From Pseudomonadota bacterium (GTDB lineage Bacteria > Pseudomonadota > Gammaproteobacteria > Burkholderiales > Burkholderiaceae_C), in assembly GCA_020161775.1 (NCBI GenBank), contig JAIUOW010000010.1, positions 118,988-182,987 of the forward strand: DNA of 64,000 bases, written 5' to 3'. Under the pieces are notes generated by a model, which worked only from the letters and a program-made list of their open reading frames with translations, did not search any database and was not told the DNA's origin. The position numbers and the translations under genes are program-made. How positions within the stretch are numbered: the first letter of the stretch is position 1; every line of letters starts with the position of its first letter. Of the stretch, positions 33,233-41,742 are shown in pieces.

Positions 33233-34495
33233 TTGACGTCATACGCCACCCACCTGCTTCGCCTGCTGGCCTGTGCGCTGGCGGTTGCGGCCCTGCCCGC
33301 GGCCGCCGAACCCGACGAGGACGCCCTGGGCAAGTCCCTCGGCTACCCCGTGGGCACCAGCCTGTCCAACTGGTACGACATGCCCTACCGCGTGGGTTCG
33401 TGGTCGGCGCTTGACAAGGTGCCGGGGGTGATCATCCGCACCGTGCCGCGGGCCGCCACGCCGGCCGCCCTGCCGCGCGCCAGCCAGCCGCCCGCCATCA
33501 AGTACCGCTACCGCAACCTGGGCTACACGCTGGACGAATACCTGGAGCGCCGCCGCATCACCGGCCTGCTGATCCTGAAGAACGGCGAAATCGTTGCCGA
33601 GCGCTACCGCTACGGCCGCCAGGACGACGCGCGGTTCCTGAGCTTTTCCATGGCCAAGAGCGTCACTTCGCTGCTGGTGGGCATGGCTTTGCAGCGCGGC
33701 GCCATCGCCTCGCTGGACGATCCGGCCGACAAGTACGTCAAGGACCTGGCCGGCAGCCCCTACGGCGCCACCACCGTTCGCCAGCTGCTGCGCATGAGCT
33801 CCGGCCTGCGCTTCACCGAGCGCTACGATGGCCAGGACGATGTGGCCCGCTTCATGCGCGCCTCGGCCACCGGCAATCCCAGCCCGCTGAGCGTGCTGCG
33901 CAGCATCACCGACCGGCATGCACCGGCGGGCGAGAAGTTTGTCTACGCCAGCGGTGAAACCGAAGTGCTGGGCCGCGTGCTGGCCGCTGCCACGGGCCGC
34001 AGCATGGCGGAATTGACGGCCGAGTGGCTCTGGCAGCCGATGGGCGCCGAGCACGACGCCTTCTGGCGCCTCGGCGCCGACCGCCAGGAGCAGGCGATGG
34101 GCGGCTTCAATGCCTCGCTGCGCGACTGGGGCCGCCTCGGCCTGCTGCTGGCCAACGATGGCAAGGCCGGCGGCGCCCAGCTGGTGCCACGCGACTACCT
34201 GCTGGATGCCACCGACCCGGCGCGCCAGCCCTGCGCCTTTGCGCCGGGCAAGGCCACGCCGTACTTTGGTTATGGCTACCAGTTCTGGCTGTTCCCGCTG
34301 AAGGAGCGCAGCTTTGCCCTACAGGGTGTGCATGGCCAAACGGTGTTCGTGCAGCCGGCCACCGGCATCGTGATGGTGCAGACCGCCGCGTATGCCAACG
34401 CCGCCGGCGCCCAGGAGGCGGACTCGTACAACGAACGCACGGCCTTCTGGCTGGGCGTGCTCGACTCGCTCGGCGGCCGCACCGAGCGCAACTGA
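33233..34495 (+). CDS. exported serine beta-lactamase-fold hydrolase (class C-like)
   Basis: A 420-residue serine hydrolase. I chose the TTG at 33233, preceded by AAAGGA, because it begins a signal peptide (MTSYATHLLRLLACALAVAA then LPAAAEP). The SxxK motif is in FLSFSMAKSVTSLLVGMALQ and a Tyr motif in KFVYASGETEVLGR. The region VRQLLRMSSGLRFTERYDG is typical of the beta-lactamase/EstB/NylB group, which contains esterases and amide hydrolases. It would act in the periplasm. It lies 13 bp after the alpha/beta hydrolase and 13 bp before the acyl-CoA-dehydrogenase-fold gene, so it is part of the same operon. An exported amidase could release the pathway substrate from a conjugate; this is inference. 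Confidence 0.85.
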   Translation: MTSYATHLLRLLACALAVAALPAAAEPDEDALGKSLGYPVGTSLSNWYDMPYRVGSWSALDKVPGVIIRTVPRAATPAALPRASQPPAIKYRYRNLGYTLDEYLERRRITGLLILKNGEIVAERYRYGRQDDARFLSFSMAKSVTSLLVGMALQRGAIASLDDPADKYVKDLAGSPYGATTVRQLLRMSSGLRFTERYDGQDDVARFMRASATGNPSPLSVLRSITDRHAPAGEKFVYASGETEVLGRVLAAATGRSMAELTAEWLWQPMGAEHDAFWRLGADRQEQAMGGFNASLRDWGRLGLLLANDGKAGGAQLVPRDYLLDATDPARQPCAFAPGKATPYFGYGYQFWLFPLKERSFALQGVHGQTVFVQPATGIVMVQTAAYANAAGAQEADSYNERTAFWLGVLDSLGGRTERN

Positions 34496-34508
34496 TGGAG
34501 GCGCAGCC

Positions 34509-35774
34509 ATGAACACCCGTGTCCCGCCCGACGCCCTGGACTTCACCCCCGCCGTGGGCGATATGCCCTTCACTCCAAAGCAGCGCGCGCTGCTGTCGCT
34601 GGCCAGCGAACTGGGACGCACGAAGTTCGCGCCGCGCGCCGCGCAGTGGGACGAGACGGCCAGCTTCCCGTTTGCCAATTACGACGACCTGCGCGACGCC
34701 GGCCTGCTCAAGCTGTGCGTTCCCGAATCGCACGGCGGGCTGGGCGCCGATTACGCCACCTACATGATGGTGGCCGCCGAGATCGGGCGCCACTGCGGCG
34801 CCACGGCGCTCACCTGGAACATGCACATCTGCTCCACCATGTGGACGGGCGTGCTGGCCGATGGCATTGCCATGACCGATGCGCAGCGCGCGGAACATGC
34901 CAAGCGGCGTGAGCTGCACTTCGCGCGCATCGTGAACGACGGCGCCATCTATGCGCAGCCGTTCAGCGAGGGCAGCGCCGCGGCCGCTGGCAAAGCGCCG
35001 TTCGGCACCACCGCCAAAAAGGTGGAGGGCGGCTGGCTCATCAACGGCCGCAAGATCTTCGCCAGCCTGTCGGGCGCGGCCAACTATTACGGCGTGCTGT
35101 GCACCGAGGACAAGGGTGACGAACACCCCGACGCGCGCGACACGCTGTACATCAGCGTGCCGGCCACGGCGGCGGGCTTTTCCATCAGCGGCGACTGGAA
35201 CCCGCTGGGCATGCGCGGCACCGTCAGCCGCAACCTGTATTTCAAGGACGTGTTCGTGAGCGACGACGAGCAGCTCATGCCGCGCGGCATCTACTTCAAG
35301 GGCGCGCAGACCTGGCCGGCCATGTTCTTCACGCTGGCGCCCACCTACCTGGGCCTGGCCAACGCGGCGTACGACTTCACGGTGCAGTACCTGCGCGGCG
35401 AGGTGCAAGGTGAGCCCCCTGTGAAACGCCGCATGTACCCCACCAAGCAGATTGCCGTGGCCCAGATGCGCATCCAGCTGGAGGCGATGCGCAGCCTGTT
35501 CACCCGCGCGATCCTGGAGGCGAAACCCAACCCGACCAAGGACGAAAAGATGCGCCTGTATGCCGCGCATTACAGCGTGATGGAAGGCGCCAACGACATC
35601 GCGCGGCTGGCCATCCGCACCTGCGGCGGCCAGAGCATGATGAAGCACCTGCCGCTGGAGCGCATCTACCGCGACAGCCGCTGCGGCTCGCTCATGCTGC
35701 CCTGGACGGCCGAGCTGGTGCTGGACCGCATGGGCCGCGAGACGCTGTACGAGGCGGGCGAAAAAGACGACTGA
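34509..35774 (+). CDS. acyl-CoA-dehydrogenase-fold flavoprotein lacking the usual catalytic Glu
   Basis: A 421-residue protein with the acyl-CoA dehydrogenase fold, preceded by a GGAGG site. N-terminal helices include LRDAGLLKLCVPESHGGLGA; the flavin region has YAQPFSEGSAAAAGKAPFG and KKVEGGWLINGRKIFASLSG, GDWNPLGMRGTVSRNL. The C-terminus is IYRDSRCGSLMLPWTAELVL. In typical dehydrogenases a Glu stands nine residues after the Arg of RDxR (IYEGT); here that position is Leu397. The fold is shared with two-component flavin monooxygenases (HpaB, HsaA, DszC), and a flavin reductase gene is divergent nearby. I infer a hydroxylase rather than a dehydrogenase, possibly making the dihydroxylated ring for the NicX-like enzyme. 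Confidence 0.75.
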   Translation: MNTRVPPDALDFTPAVGDMPFTPKQRALLSLASELGRTKFAPRAAQWDETASFPFANYDDLRDAGLLKLCVPESHGGLGADYATYMMVAAEIGRHCGATALTWNMHICSTMWTGVLADGIAMTDAQRAEHAKRRELHFARIVNDGAIYAQPFSEGSAAAAGKAPFGTTAKKVEGGWLINGRKIFASLSGAANYYGVLCTEDKGDEHPDARDTLYISVPATAAGFSISGDWNPLGMRGTVSRNLYFKDVFVSDDEQLMPRGIYFKGAQTWPAMFFTLAPTYLGLANAAYDFTVQYLRGEVQGEPPVKRRMYPTKQIAVAQMRIQLEAMRSLFTRAILEAKPNPTKDEKMRLYAAHYSVMEGANDIARLAIRTCGGQSMMKHLPLERIYRDSRCGSLMLPWTAELVLDRMGRETLYEAGEKDD

Positions 35775-35816
35775 AACGCCCGCGCGGCAGCCCGGCTGGG
35801 CCAATAATCAGGGTCC

Positions 35817-36734
35817 ATGCACACTGCCCGCCTGATCCCCGCAACGCTCGCGGCCTGCCTGGCCCTGTTGCTGGCCGCCTGCTCGGAGCGTTCACCGCCC
35901 ACCGCACCCACGGCCCCCCCGCCGCAGGCCGCGCCGGGACCTTCGGCGTCGTCCTCCGCGCTGGCGACCGAGGCCGAATGCCAGGCGCTGGTGCGCCGCC
36001 TGCCCAATCTGCGCATGCCCTTGTGCATGCAGGCCCAGCTGCGCGACTCGGGTGAACGCTCGGTCAAGGGCCTGCCGCTGTACACGCGTGACCTGCAGCC
36101 CGAAAGCTCAAAGCTGCGCGTGCTGGTGCTGGGCGCCATCCATGGCGACGAGCTGTCGTCGGCGTCGGTCGCATTCCACTGGATCGCGCTGGCGCGGGAC
36201 CCGGTCATCACCACGCCGCAGCCCATCCACTGGCGCTTTGTGCCGGTGCTCAACCCCGACGGCCTGTTCCATCAGCCGCCGCGGCGCATGAACGCCAACG
36301 GCGTGGACCTGAACCGCAACTTTCCCACGCCCAACTGGGAGCGCGACGCCGCCATCTACTGGAACGAGCGCGTCCGCAAGGACCCGCGCCGCTGGCCGGG
36401 CCCCAAGGCCATGTCCGAGCCCGAAACAAAATTCGTGCACGCCCAGATGGTGGACTTCAAGCCCGACCTGATCGTCAGCATCCATGCGCCTTACGGGGTG
36501 CTGGACTTTGACGGCCCGTCGGTCCCGCCCAGCAAGCTGGGCCGCCTGTACCTGGACCAGGTGGGCATCTTCCCTGGCTCACTGGGCAACTACGGCGGCG
36601 TGCACAAGGGCGTGCCCGTGGTGACGGTGGAGCTGCCCAACGCCATGCGCACCCCGCTGGACAGCGAAACGCGCCAGATGTGGGTGGATCTGTTGCGCTG
36701 GATGAGCGAGCGGCTGGGGCCCAGCGTACGTTAG
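35817..36734 (+). CDS. lipoprotein M14 zinc carboxypeptidase/amidase (MpaA-like)
   Basis: A 305-residue exported protein. The lipobox is LLLAAC at about residue 22, so it is probably a lipoprotein, followed by a Pro/Ala/Ser-rich linker. The M14 zinc site is formed by His and Glu of VLGAIHGDELSSASVAFHW and the later His of IVSIHAPYGVLDFDG. The substrate Arg/Asn region is NGVDLNRNFPTPNW, and the catalytic Glu is in PVVTVELPNAMRTPL. The pattern resembles MpaA murein-peptide amidases. It lies 43 bp after the acyl-CoA-dehydrogenase-fold gene and 22 bp before the molybdenum subunit, so it may be co-transcribed, but a catabolic role is uncertain. Confidence 0.85.
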   Translation: MHTARLIPATLAACLALLLAACSERSPPTAPTAPPPQAAPGPSASSSALATEAECQALVRRLPNLRMPLCMQAQLRDSGERSVKGLPLYTRDLQPESSKLRVLVLGAIHGDELSSASVAFHWIALARDPVITTPQPIHWRFVPVLNPDGLFHQPPRRMNANGVDLNRNFPTPNWERDAAIYWNERVRKDPRRWPGPKAMSEPETKFVHAQMVDFKPDLIVSIHAPYGVLDFDGPSVPPSKLGRLYLDQVGIFPGSLGNYGGVHKGVPVVTVELPNAMRTPLDSETRQMWVDLLRWMSERLGPSVR

Positions 36735-36756
36735 CGAAATCAGCGAGACTCTGAAA

Positions 36757-39087
36757 ATGACCACCGACACCACAGACATCGCCACCCGCTTCGGCAGTGG
36801 CCAATCCGTCAAGCGCCTGGAAGACGAAGCCCTGCTCAAGGGCACGGGCCAGTACACCGACGACATCGCGCCGCAAGGCCAGCTGCGCCTGTGCTTTGTG
36901 CGCTCGCCTTATCCGCATGCCCGCATCGTGTCGGTGGACACCAGCGCCGCCAAAGACATGCCCGGCGTGGTGGGTGTGTACACGGGCGCCGAGCTGGCGG
37001 CCGCCGGCGTGAAGCCCATTCCCGGCAGCGCCAACTTCAAGCGCGCGGGCGGCGCGCCCGGTGCCACGCCGCCGCGGCGCGTGCTGGCGCATGAGCGCGT
37101 GCGCCATGTGGGCGAGGCGGTGGCCATGGTGGTGGCAGAAACGATGCAGCAGGCCCGCGACGCCGCCGAGGCCGTGTATGTGGAATACGAAGAGCTGCCG
37201 CATGTGGTGGATCTGACGGCTGCCACCACCGCCGGTGCGCCCGCGTTGTGCGACGAAGCGCCGGACAACATCGCCGCCGAAATGCGCCACGGCAACGAGG
37301 CCGCCGCCAACGATGCGTTTGCTGCCGCCGCGCATGTGGTCAAGCTCAGCATCACCAACCAGCGCGTGGCGGCGCTGACCATCGAGCCGCGCTCGGTGCT
37401 GGCGTGGATTGCGGACGACGGGCGCCTCACGCTGCGCATGAGCAGCCAGATGCCCAGCGGCGTGCGCAATTCGCTGTGCAATGACATCCTGGGCCTGCCG
37501 CGCGATCAGGTGCGCGTGACCGTGGGTGATGTGGGCGGCGGCTTTGGCATGAAGACCGGCATCTACCCCGAAGACGCCGCCGTGGCCTGGTGTGCCCACA
37601 CGCTGCGCCGCCCCGTCAAGTGGATCGCCGACCGCAGCGAGGAATTCCTGACCACGGCCCACGGCCGCGACCTGCGCACGCAGGCCGAGATGGCGCTGGC
37701 CGCCGACGGCAAGGTGCTGGCGCTGCGTCTGCGCTCGCTGGCCAACGTGGGTGCCTATGCCACCGGCACGGGCGTGGCCATCCAGCTGCTGATCGGCCCC
37801 TGGGTGCAGACCAGCGTGTACGACATCCCCACGATTGATTTCCATTTCAAGGCGGTGCTGACGAATACCGCACCCACCAGCGCCTACCGCGGCGCGGGCC
37901 GGCCCGAGGCCATCTTCACCATCGAGCGGCTGATGGACGAAGCCGCGCGCCAGACCGGCATGGACCGCATCGCGCTGCGCCGGCGCAACTTCATCCGCCC
38001 GGACCAGATGCCCTACAGGAATCCCATGGGCCAGACCTATGACACCGGGCAGTTTGAAAAGGTGATGGACCAGGGCCTCACGCTGGCCGACTGGAACGGC
38101 TTTGACGCGCGCGCCGCGCAGAGCAGGGCGGGCGGCAAGCTGCGGGGCCTGGGTATCAGCACCTTCCTGGAGTGGACGGGTGGCAACGTGTTCGAGGAGC
38201 GCGTGACTGTCGATGTGAAGGGTGACGGCACCATCGAAGTGTTCTCCGCCGTCAACCAGATGGGCCAGGGCATTGCGACCACGCTGGCGCAGCTGGTGGT
38301 GGACGTGTTTGGCGTGCCCATCGAGCGTGTGAAGGTGATCCTGGGCGACACCGACCGCGGCGACGGCTTTGGCAGCGCGGGCTCGCGCTCGCTGTTCACG
38401 GGTGGCTCGGCCATGCGCGTGGGCTCCGAGCGCACCATCGACCATGCGAAGCAGCTCGCCGCGAAAGAGCTGGAGGCTGCGGCCGAAGACATTGCCTATG
38501 CAGCGGGCCGCTTCACCGTGAAAGGCACCGACGTGGGCGTTGACCTCTTCGCGCTGGCCGCAAAGCAGGATGGCGGGCGCATCCACATGGACAGCACCAG
38601 CACCGTGAGCGGCCCCACCTGGCCCAATGGCTGCCATGTGAGCGAGGTTGAAATCGACCCGTCCACCGGCGATGTGCAGGTGGTGCGCTACAGCAGCGTC
38701 AACGACGTGGGTCGCGTGGTCAACCCGATGATCGTGCGCGGCCAGCTGGACGGCGGCGCGGTGCAGGGCATCGGCCAGGCGCTGCAGGAACACATGGTTT
38801 ATGACACCGACACCGGCCAGCCCGTGACCGGCAGCCTGATGGACTACTGCGCGCCGCGTGCGGACGTGATGGCCTGCGAATTCGTGACCGAAATGGACGA
38901 ATCCACGCCGTGCAAGAACAACCCGCTGGGCGTCAAGGGCGTGGGCGAGCTGGGCACGATAGGCGCCGCGCCCAGCGTGGTGAATGCCGTGGCCGATGCA
39001 TTGGCGCGCGCGGGCCAGGCATCTGTGGCGCCGACCATCCAGATGCCGCTGACGGCGGCGAAGGTGTGGGGGTGGCTGGCGAGATAA
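36757..39087 (+). CDS. xanthine dehydrogenase-family molybdenum-cofactor subunit
   Basis: A 776-residue large subunit that would bind the molybdopterin-cytosine cofactor and hydroxylate a carbon next to a ring nitrogen or oxidise an aldehyde. Landmarks: FGSGQSVKRLEDEALLKGTG at the start, GDVGGGFGMKTGIYPEDAAV, TSAYRGAGRPEAIFTIERLM, GQGIATTLAQLVVDVFGVP, and the active-site Glu in VKGVGELGTIGAAPSV. The loop AYRGAGRPE is that of general hydroxylases rather than the AYxCSFR loop of CO dehydrogenase. The FAD and 2Fe-2S subunits normally encoded alongside are absent in the window. It may be the entry hydroxylase of the NicX-like pathway, using partners encoded elsewhere. Confidence 0.9.
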   Translation: MTTDTTDIATRFGSGQSVKRLEDEALLKGTGQYTDDIAPQGQLRLCFVRSPYPHARIVSVDTSAAKDMPGVVGVYTGAELAAAGVKPIPGSANFKRAGGAPGATPPRRVLAHERVRHVGEAVAMVVAETMQQARDAAEAVYVEYEELPHVVDLTAATTAGAPALCDEAPDNIAAEMRHGNEAAANDAFAAAAHVVKLSITNQRVAALTIEPRSVLAWIADDGRLTLRMSSQMPSGVRNSLCNDILGLPRDQVRVTVGDVGGGFGMKTGIYPEDAAVAWCAHTLRRPVKWIADRSEEFLTTAHGRDLRTQAEMALAADGKVLALRLRSLANVGAYATGTGVAIQLLIGPWVQTSVYDIPTIDFHFKAVLTNTAPTSAYRGAGRPEAIFTIERLMDEAARQTGMDRIALRRRNFIRPDQMPYRNPMGQTYDTGQFEKVMDQGLTLADWNGFDARAAQSRAGGKLRGLGISTFLEWTGGNVFEERVTVDVKGDGTIEVFSAVNQMGQGIATTLAQLVVDVFGVPIERVKVILGDTDRGDGFGSAGSRSLFTGGSAMRVGSERTIDHAKQLAAKELEAAAEDIAYAAGRFTVKGTDVGVDLFALAAKQDGGRIHMDSTSTVSGPTWPNGCHVSEVEIDPSTGDVQVVRYSSVNDVGRVVNPMIVRGQLDGGAVQGIGQALQEHMVYDTDTGQPVTGSLMDYCAPRADVMACEFVTEMDESTPCKNNPLGVKGVGELGTIGAAPSVVNAVADALARAGQASVAPTIQMPLTAAKVWGWLAR

Positions 39088-39102
39088 GTTGTACAGGGAT
39101 GG

Positions 39103-39498
39103 CTACTGAGCCTGTAACGCCACGGCGTCCGAAGAAAACGCCTGCAGCACCTTCTTGTCCATCGTCACCAGCTTCACATTGAGCTGCCGCGCCAGCGCCA
39201 CAAACTCGCAGTCATAGGCCGAGCAACTGCTGGTGTGCACCAGCTCCAGCACCTTGAGCGAGTCCACTTCAAACTCCGCCCCCTGCATCAAAGATTCAGC
39301 CTCTTGCTGGATGGCGACGGCCGCATCGAATGTCAGGTTGCCGCGTCGCAAATAGCCCGCCAGAACGTTGCGGAACTCGCTGCGCCACAGCAGTGGTGCG
39401 GCCCAGTCGGGGTCTTGCTCCAGCAACGCTTCGGCGCGGGCGTTGAAGTCGCCCGGGAGATACAGGTACGCCAGGATGTTCGAATCCACCACGATCAT
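39103..39498 (-). CDS. vapC: PIN-domain toxin VapC
   Basis: A 131-residue PIN-domain ribonuclease. Acidic metal ligands are visible at MIVVDSNILAYLYLPGD (D5), the Glu in LLWRSEFRNVLAGYL, the Asp of SCSAYDCEFVALARQL and a later one in LVTMDKKVLQAF. It should cleave RNA when freed from its antitoxin. The start codon overlaps the antitoxin stop (ATGA). It converges with the molybdenum-subunit gene 16 bp away. All four acidic positions appear intact, so an active toxin is likely. Confidence 0.92.
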   Translation of the reverse strand: MIVVDSNILAYLYLPGDFNARAEALLEQDPDWAAPLLWRSEFRNVLAGYLRRGNLTFDAAVAIQQEAESLMQGAEFEVDSLKVLELVHTSSCSAYDCEFVALARQLNVKLVTMDKKVLQAFSSDAVALQAQ

Positions 39499-39737
39499 GG
39501 GCGGCCTTCGCGCTTGAGCTTGTCAATGTCTTGAGCGGCGAACGTGCCAGACAAACTGGCGCGTAGCGCCCGTGCGCGCGCCAGGCGGTCGGCGGGGGTG
39601 GCGTTGGCGGCCAGCAGCACGGTCTCCAGGCACACGATGGCCTCGCTGTTGAGGCTGCGTCGGTGCACGTCAGCAGAGGCCTTGAGCCGCTGGTAGACCA
39701 GATCGGGAATGTTTTTGAGCGTCAAGGTCGTGGGCAT
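39495..39737 (-). CDS. vapB: FitA/VapB-type ribbon-helix-helix antitoxin
   Basis: An 80-residue antitoxin. I chose the ATG at 39737 (MPTTLTLKNIPDLVYQRLKA), which starts the ribbon-helix-helix fold directly; an upstream start would run through the operator. SADVHRRSLNSEAIVCLETV completes the DNA-binding domain. The C-terminal part, with GTFAAQDIDKLKREGRP, would wrap the VapC active site. It overlaps vapC by four bases. An inverted repeat 16 bp upstream is the probable operator. The FitA-like group is distinct from AbrB-type VapB proteins. Confidence 0.9.
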   Translation of the reverse strand: MPTTLTLKNIPDLVYQRLKASADVHRRSLNSEAIVCLETVLLAANATPADRLARARALRASLSGTFAAQDIDKLKREGRP

Positions 39738-39752
39738 CGCGTTACCACCAAT

Positions 39753-39773
39753 TTGGAACCGTAATGGTTTCAA
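39753..39773. promoter_or_regulatory. probable VapB operator
   Basis: TTGGAACC-GTAAT-GGTTTCAA is an inverted repeat with 8-bp arms and one mismatch, 16 bp before the antitoxin start. Toxin-antitoxin complexes usually repress their own promoter through such repeats. Confidence 0.6.
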
Positions 39774-39798
39774 TTCTACCGACGAGTTACCCTACCCA

Positions 39799-41715
39799 TC
39801 AAGCCCCGCGCAACGCCCGCTCAATCCGGTTTTTAGCCACCGTCGTCTTCGGCACCTTGAACGGGAACCAGCTGCGCACGTCCTGCTCCAGGCCGATGCC
39901 GTGCATGTAGTTGTAAATGGCCTTTTTCAGCGCACCACCCAGCGCGTCATGGTCCACGCCCGTCGGGTCGTGAAAGGCGATGTCGTTTTTGGCGAAGGCG
40001 CCGGGCGGCAGGGGCTGCAGCGTCACGCCGTATTCTTCGGGATTCTTGCCCACGGGTGAATGCACGGTGCAGGCAAAGCGGTGGAAGAAGCCGCTCTGGA
40101 TGCAGCCGTTTTCAAACAGCTGGCGCACGTATTCCAGCGCGTCCACCGTGTCCTGCACCGTCTGCGTGGGAAAGCCGTACATCAGGTACGCATGCACCAG
40201 GATGCCGGCGTCGGTGAACGCACGCGTCACACGTGCCACCTGGTCCACGCTCACGCCCTTTTTCATCAGGGCCAGCAGCCGGTCCGACGCCACCTCCAGC
40301 CCGCCCGAGATGGCAATGCAGCCGCTGTCGGCCAACAGCTGGCACAGCTCGGGGGTGAAGGTTTTTTCAAACCGGATGTTGCCCCACCACGAGATGCCGG
40401 TGTTGCGCGCGATCAGCTCCTGCGCCAGCGCCTTGAGCGCCTTGGGTGGCGCGGCCTCGTCCACAAAATGAAAGCCGGTCTGCCCGGTCTCGCGCACGAT
40501 CGCGTCAATGCGGTCGGCCAGCACCGTGGCCGACGCGCCCTCGTACCGGCTGATGTAGTCCAGGCTCACGTCGCAGAAGCTGCATTTCTTCCAGTAGCAG
40601 CCATGGGCCACGGTCAGCTTGTTCCAGCGTCCGTCGCTCCACAGGCGGTGCATGGGGTTGAGCATGTCCAGCAGCGACAGGTACTTGTCCAGCGGCAGGC
40701 CGTCCCAGGTGGGCGTGCCCACCTCGGCAAAGGCCACGTCGGGCTCGGCCATGTTGATGTAGCGCACCACACCTTCTTCACGCACAAAGGTGCGCACCAG
40801 CCGCTGGCGCCCGCGCCGGCCCTGCAGGTGCTCCAGCAGCGCGAGCAGCGGGCGCTCGCCGGCGTCCAGCGTCACATAGTCCACGTGGTCAAACACGCGC
40901 GGCTCGGCCAGCTCGCGCAGCTCGGTGTTCACAAAACCGCCGCCCAGCACGGTGGTGACGTGCGGGTGGTGCGCCTTGAGGGTCTGAGCAATCCGGAAGG
41001 CCGCATACACCGCGCCGGGGAACGGCACCGACAGCAGCACCACGCCGGGCTGGTGGCGGGCGATGGCCTCCAGCGTCAGCGCCTGCAGCGTGTCGTCCAC
41101 CAGGTTGGGCGGCGCGGCCAGCGCCTCGGCCAGCGGGTCGAAGGTGGGCTGGCTGCCCGCCAGCGATTCGGCGTAGCGCACGAATTCAAAGCGCGGGTCC
41201 ACCGCGTCGCGCAGCACGTCGGCGATGTCGTTCAGGTACAGCGTGGCCAGGTGGCGTGCGCGGTCCTGCACGCCCAGGGCGCCAAAGGCCCAGCCCAGCG
41301 GGTCGCCGCCGTCGTCGTCCACGTACACGTCCAGCGATTCAAATCGCGGCCCTTCGGGCAAATAGTTGCGCCCCGTGATGCGGTGCGCCAATGTGCTGTC
41401 GCGCCCCTGAAGGTAGGCGATGGCGGGCGCGATGGTGGTCAGGTATTGGTCACGCTGCGCCGCGAACGATTGCACGGCAGGGCTGTGTTTGGCGGCGGGC
41501 AGTGCGTCCACGCAGGCGGCCACGGCGCGCAGGCCTTCGGGCGACAACAGCCGCAGCACCAGGGCCAGCGCCAGGTCTTCCTGCACGGCATCCATGCCGC
41601 GCGAGCGCAGGAAGCCGGTGAGGTAGGCGGTGGACGGGTAGGGCGTGTTCAGCTGCGTCATCGGCGGGATGACGGACAGCACGCGCAGCGGTGGGGCGTT
41701 GTGATCGGCAGGCAA
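39799..41715 (-). CDS. B12-binding-domain radical SAM protein
   Basis: A 638-residue radical SAM enzyme. The N-terminal half (about residues 10-330) includes a cobalamin-binding-like region (PGVVLLSVPFPGAVYAAFRI, then HVTTVLGGGFVNTELRELA). The radical SAM core begins at WNKLTVAHGCYWKKCSFCDV: its cluster motif is Cys-x4-Cys-x2-Cys, one residue longer than the common Cys-x3-Cys-x2-Cys spacing. Later core segments are FHFVDEAAPPKALKALAQEL, ISGGLEVASDRLLALMKKGV and GILVHAYLMYGFPTQTVQDT. The C-terminus is basic. Such enzymes methylate or rearrange unreactive carbons, but no substrate can be named. No precursor peptide gene is evident. The flavin-reductase remnant lies 27 bp upstream. Confidence 0.88.
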   Translation of the reverse strand: MPADHNAPPLRVLSVIPPMTQLNTPYPSTAYLTGFLRSRGMDAVQEDLALALVLRLLSPEGLRAVAACVDALPAAKHSPAVQSFAAQRDQYLTTIAPAIAYLQGRDSTLAHRITGRNYLPEGPRFESLDVYVDDDGGDPLGWAFGALGVQDRARHLATLYLNDIADVLRDAVDPRFEFVRYAESLAGSQPTFDPLAEALAAPPNLVDDTLQALTLEAIARHQPGVVLLSVPFPGAVYAAFRIAQTLKAHHPHVTTVLGGGFVNTELRELAEPRVFDHVDYVTLDAGERPLLALLEHLQGRRGRQRLVRTFVREEGVVRYINMAEPDVAFAEVGTPTWDGLPLDKYLSLLDMLNPMHRLWSDGRWNKLTVAHGCYWKKCSFCDVSLDYISRYEGASATVLADRIDAIVRETGQTGFHFVDEAAPPKALKALAQELIARNTGISWWGNIRFEKTFTPELCQLLADSGCIAISGGLEVASDRLLALMKKGVSVDQVARVTRAFTDAGILVHAYLMYGFPTQTVQDTVDALEYVRQLFENGCIQSGFFHRFACTVHSPVGKNPEEYGVTLQPLPPGAFAKNDIAFHDPTGVDHDALGGALKKAIYNYMHGIGLEQDVRSWFPFKVPKTTVAKNRIERALRGA

Positions 41716-41742
41716 GCGCCGATTATCGGCGCCGGGGTGACT

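Noticed and set aside
36475-38793. A 772-codon antisense frame over the molybdenum subunit
   Set aside because: Composition and lack of motifs mark it as a shadow; the sense frame has the complete family pattern.
36757-39087. Aerobic CO dehydrogenase large subunit
   Set aside because: The active-site loop is AYRGAGRPE, not AYxCSFR, and no coxS/coxM genes are adjacent.
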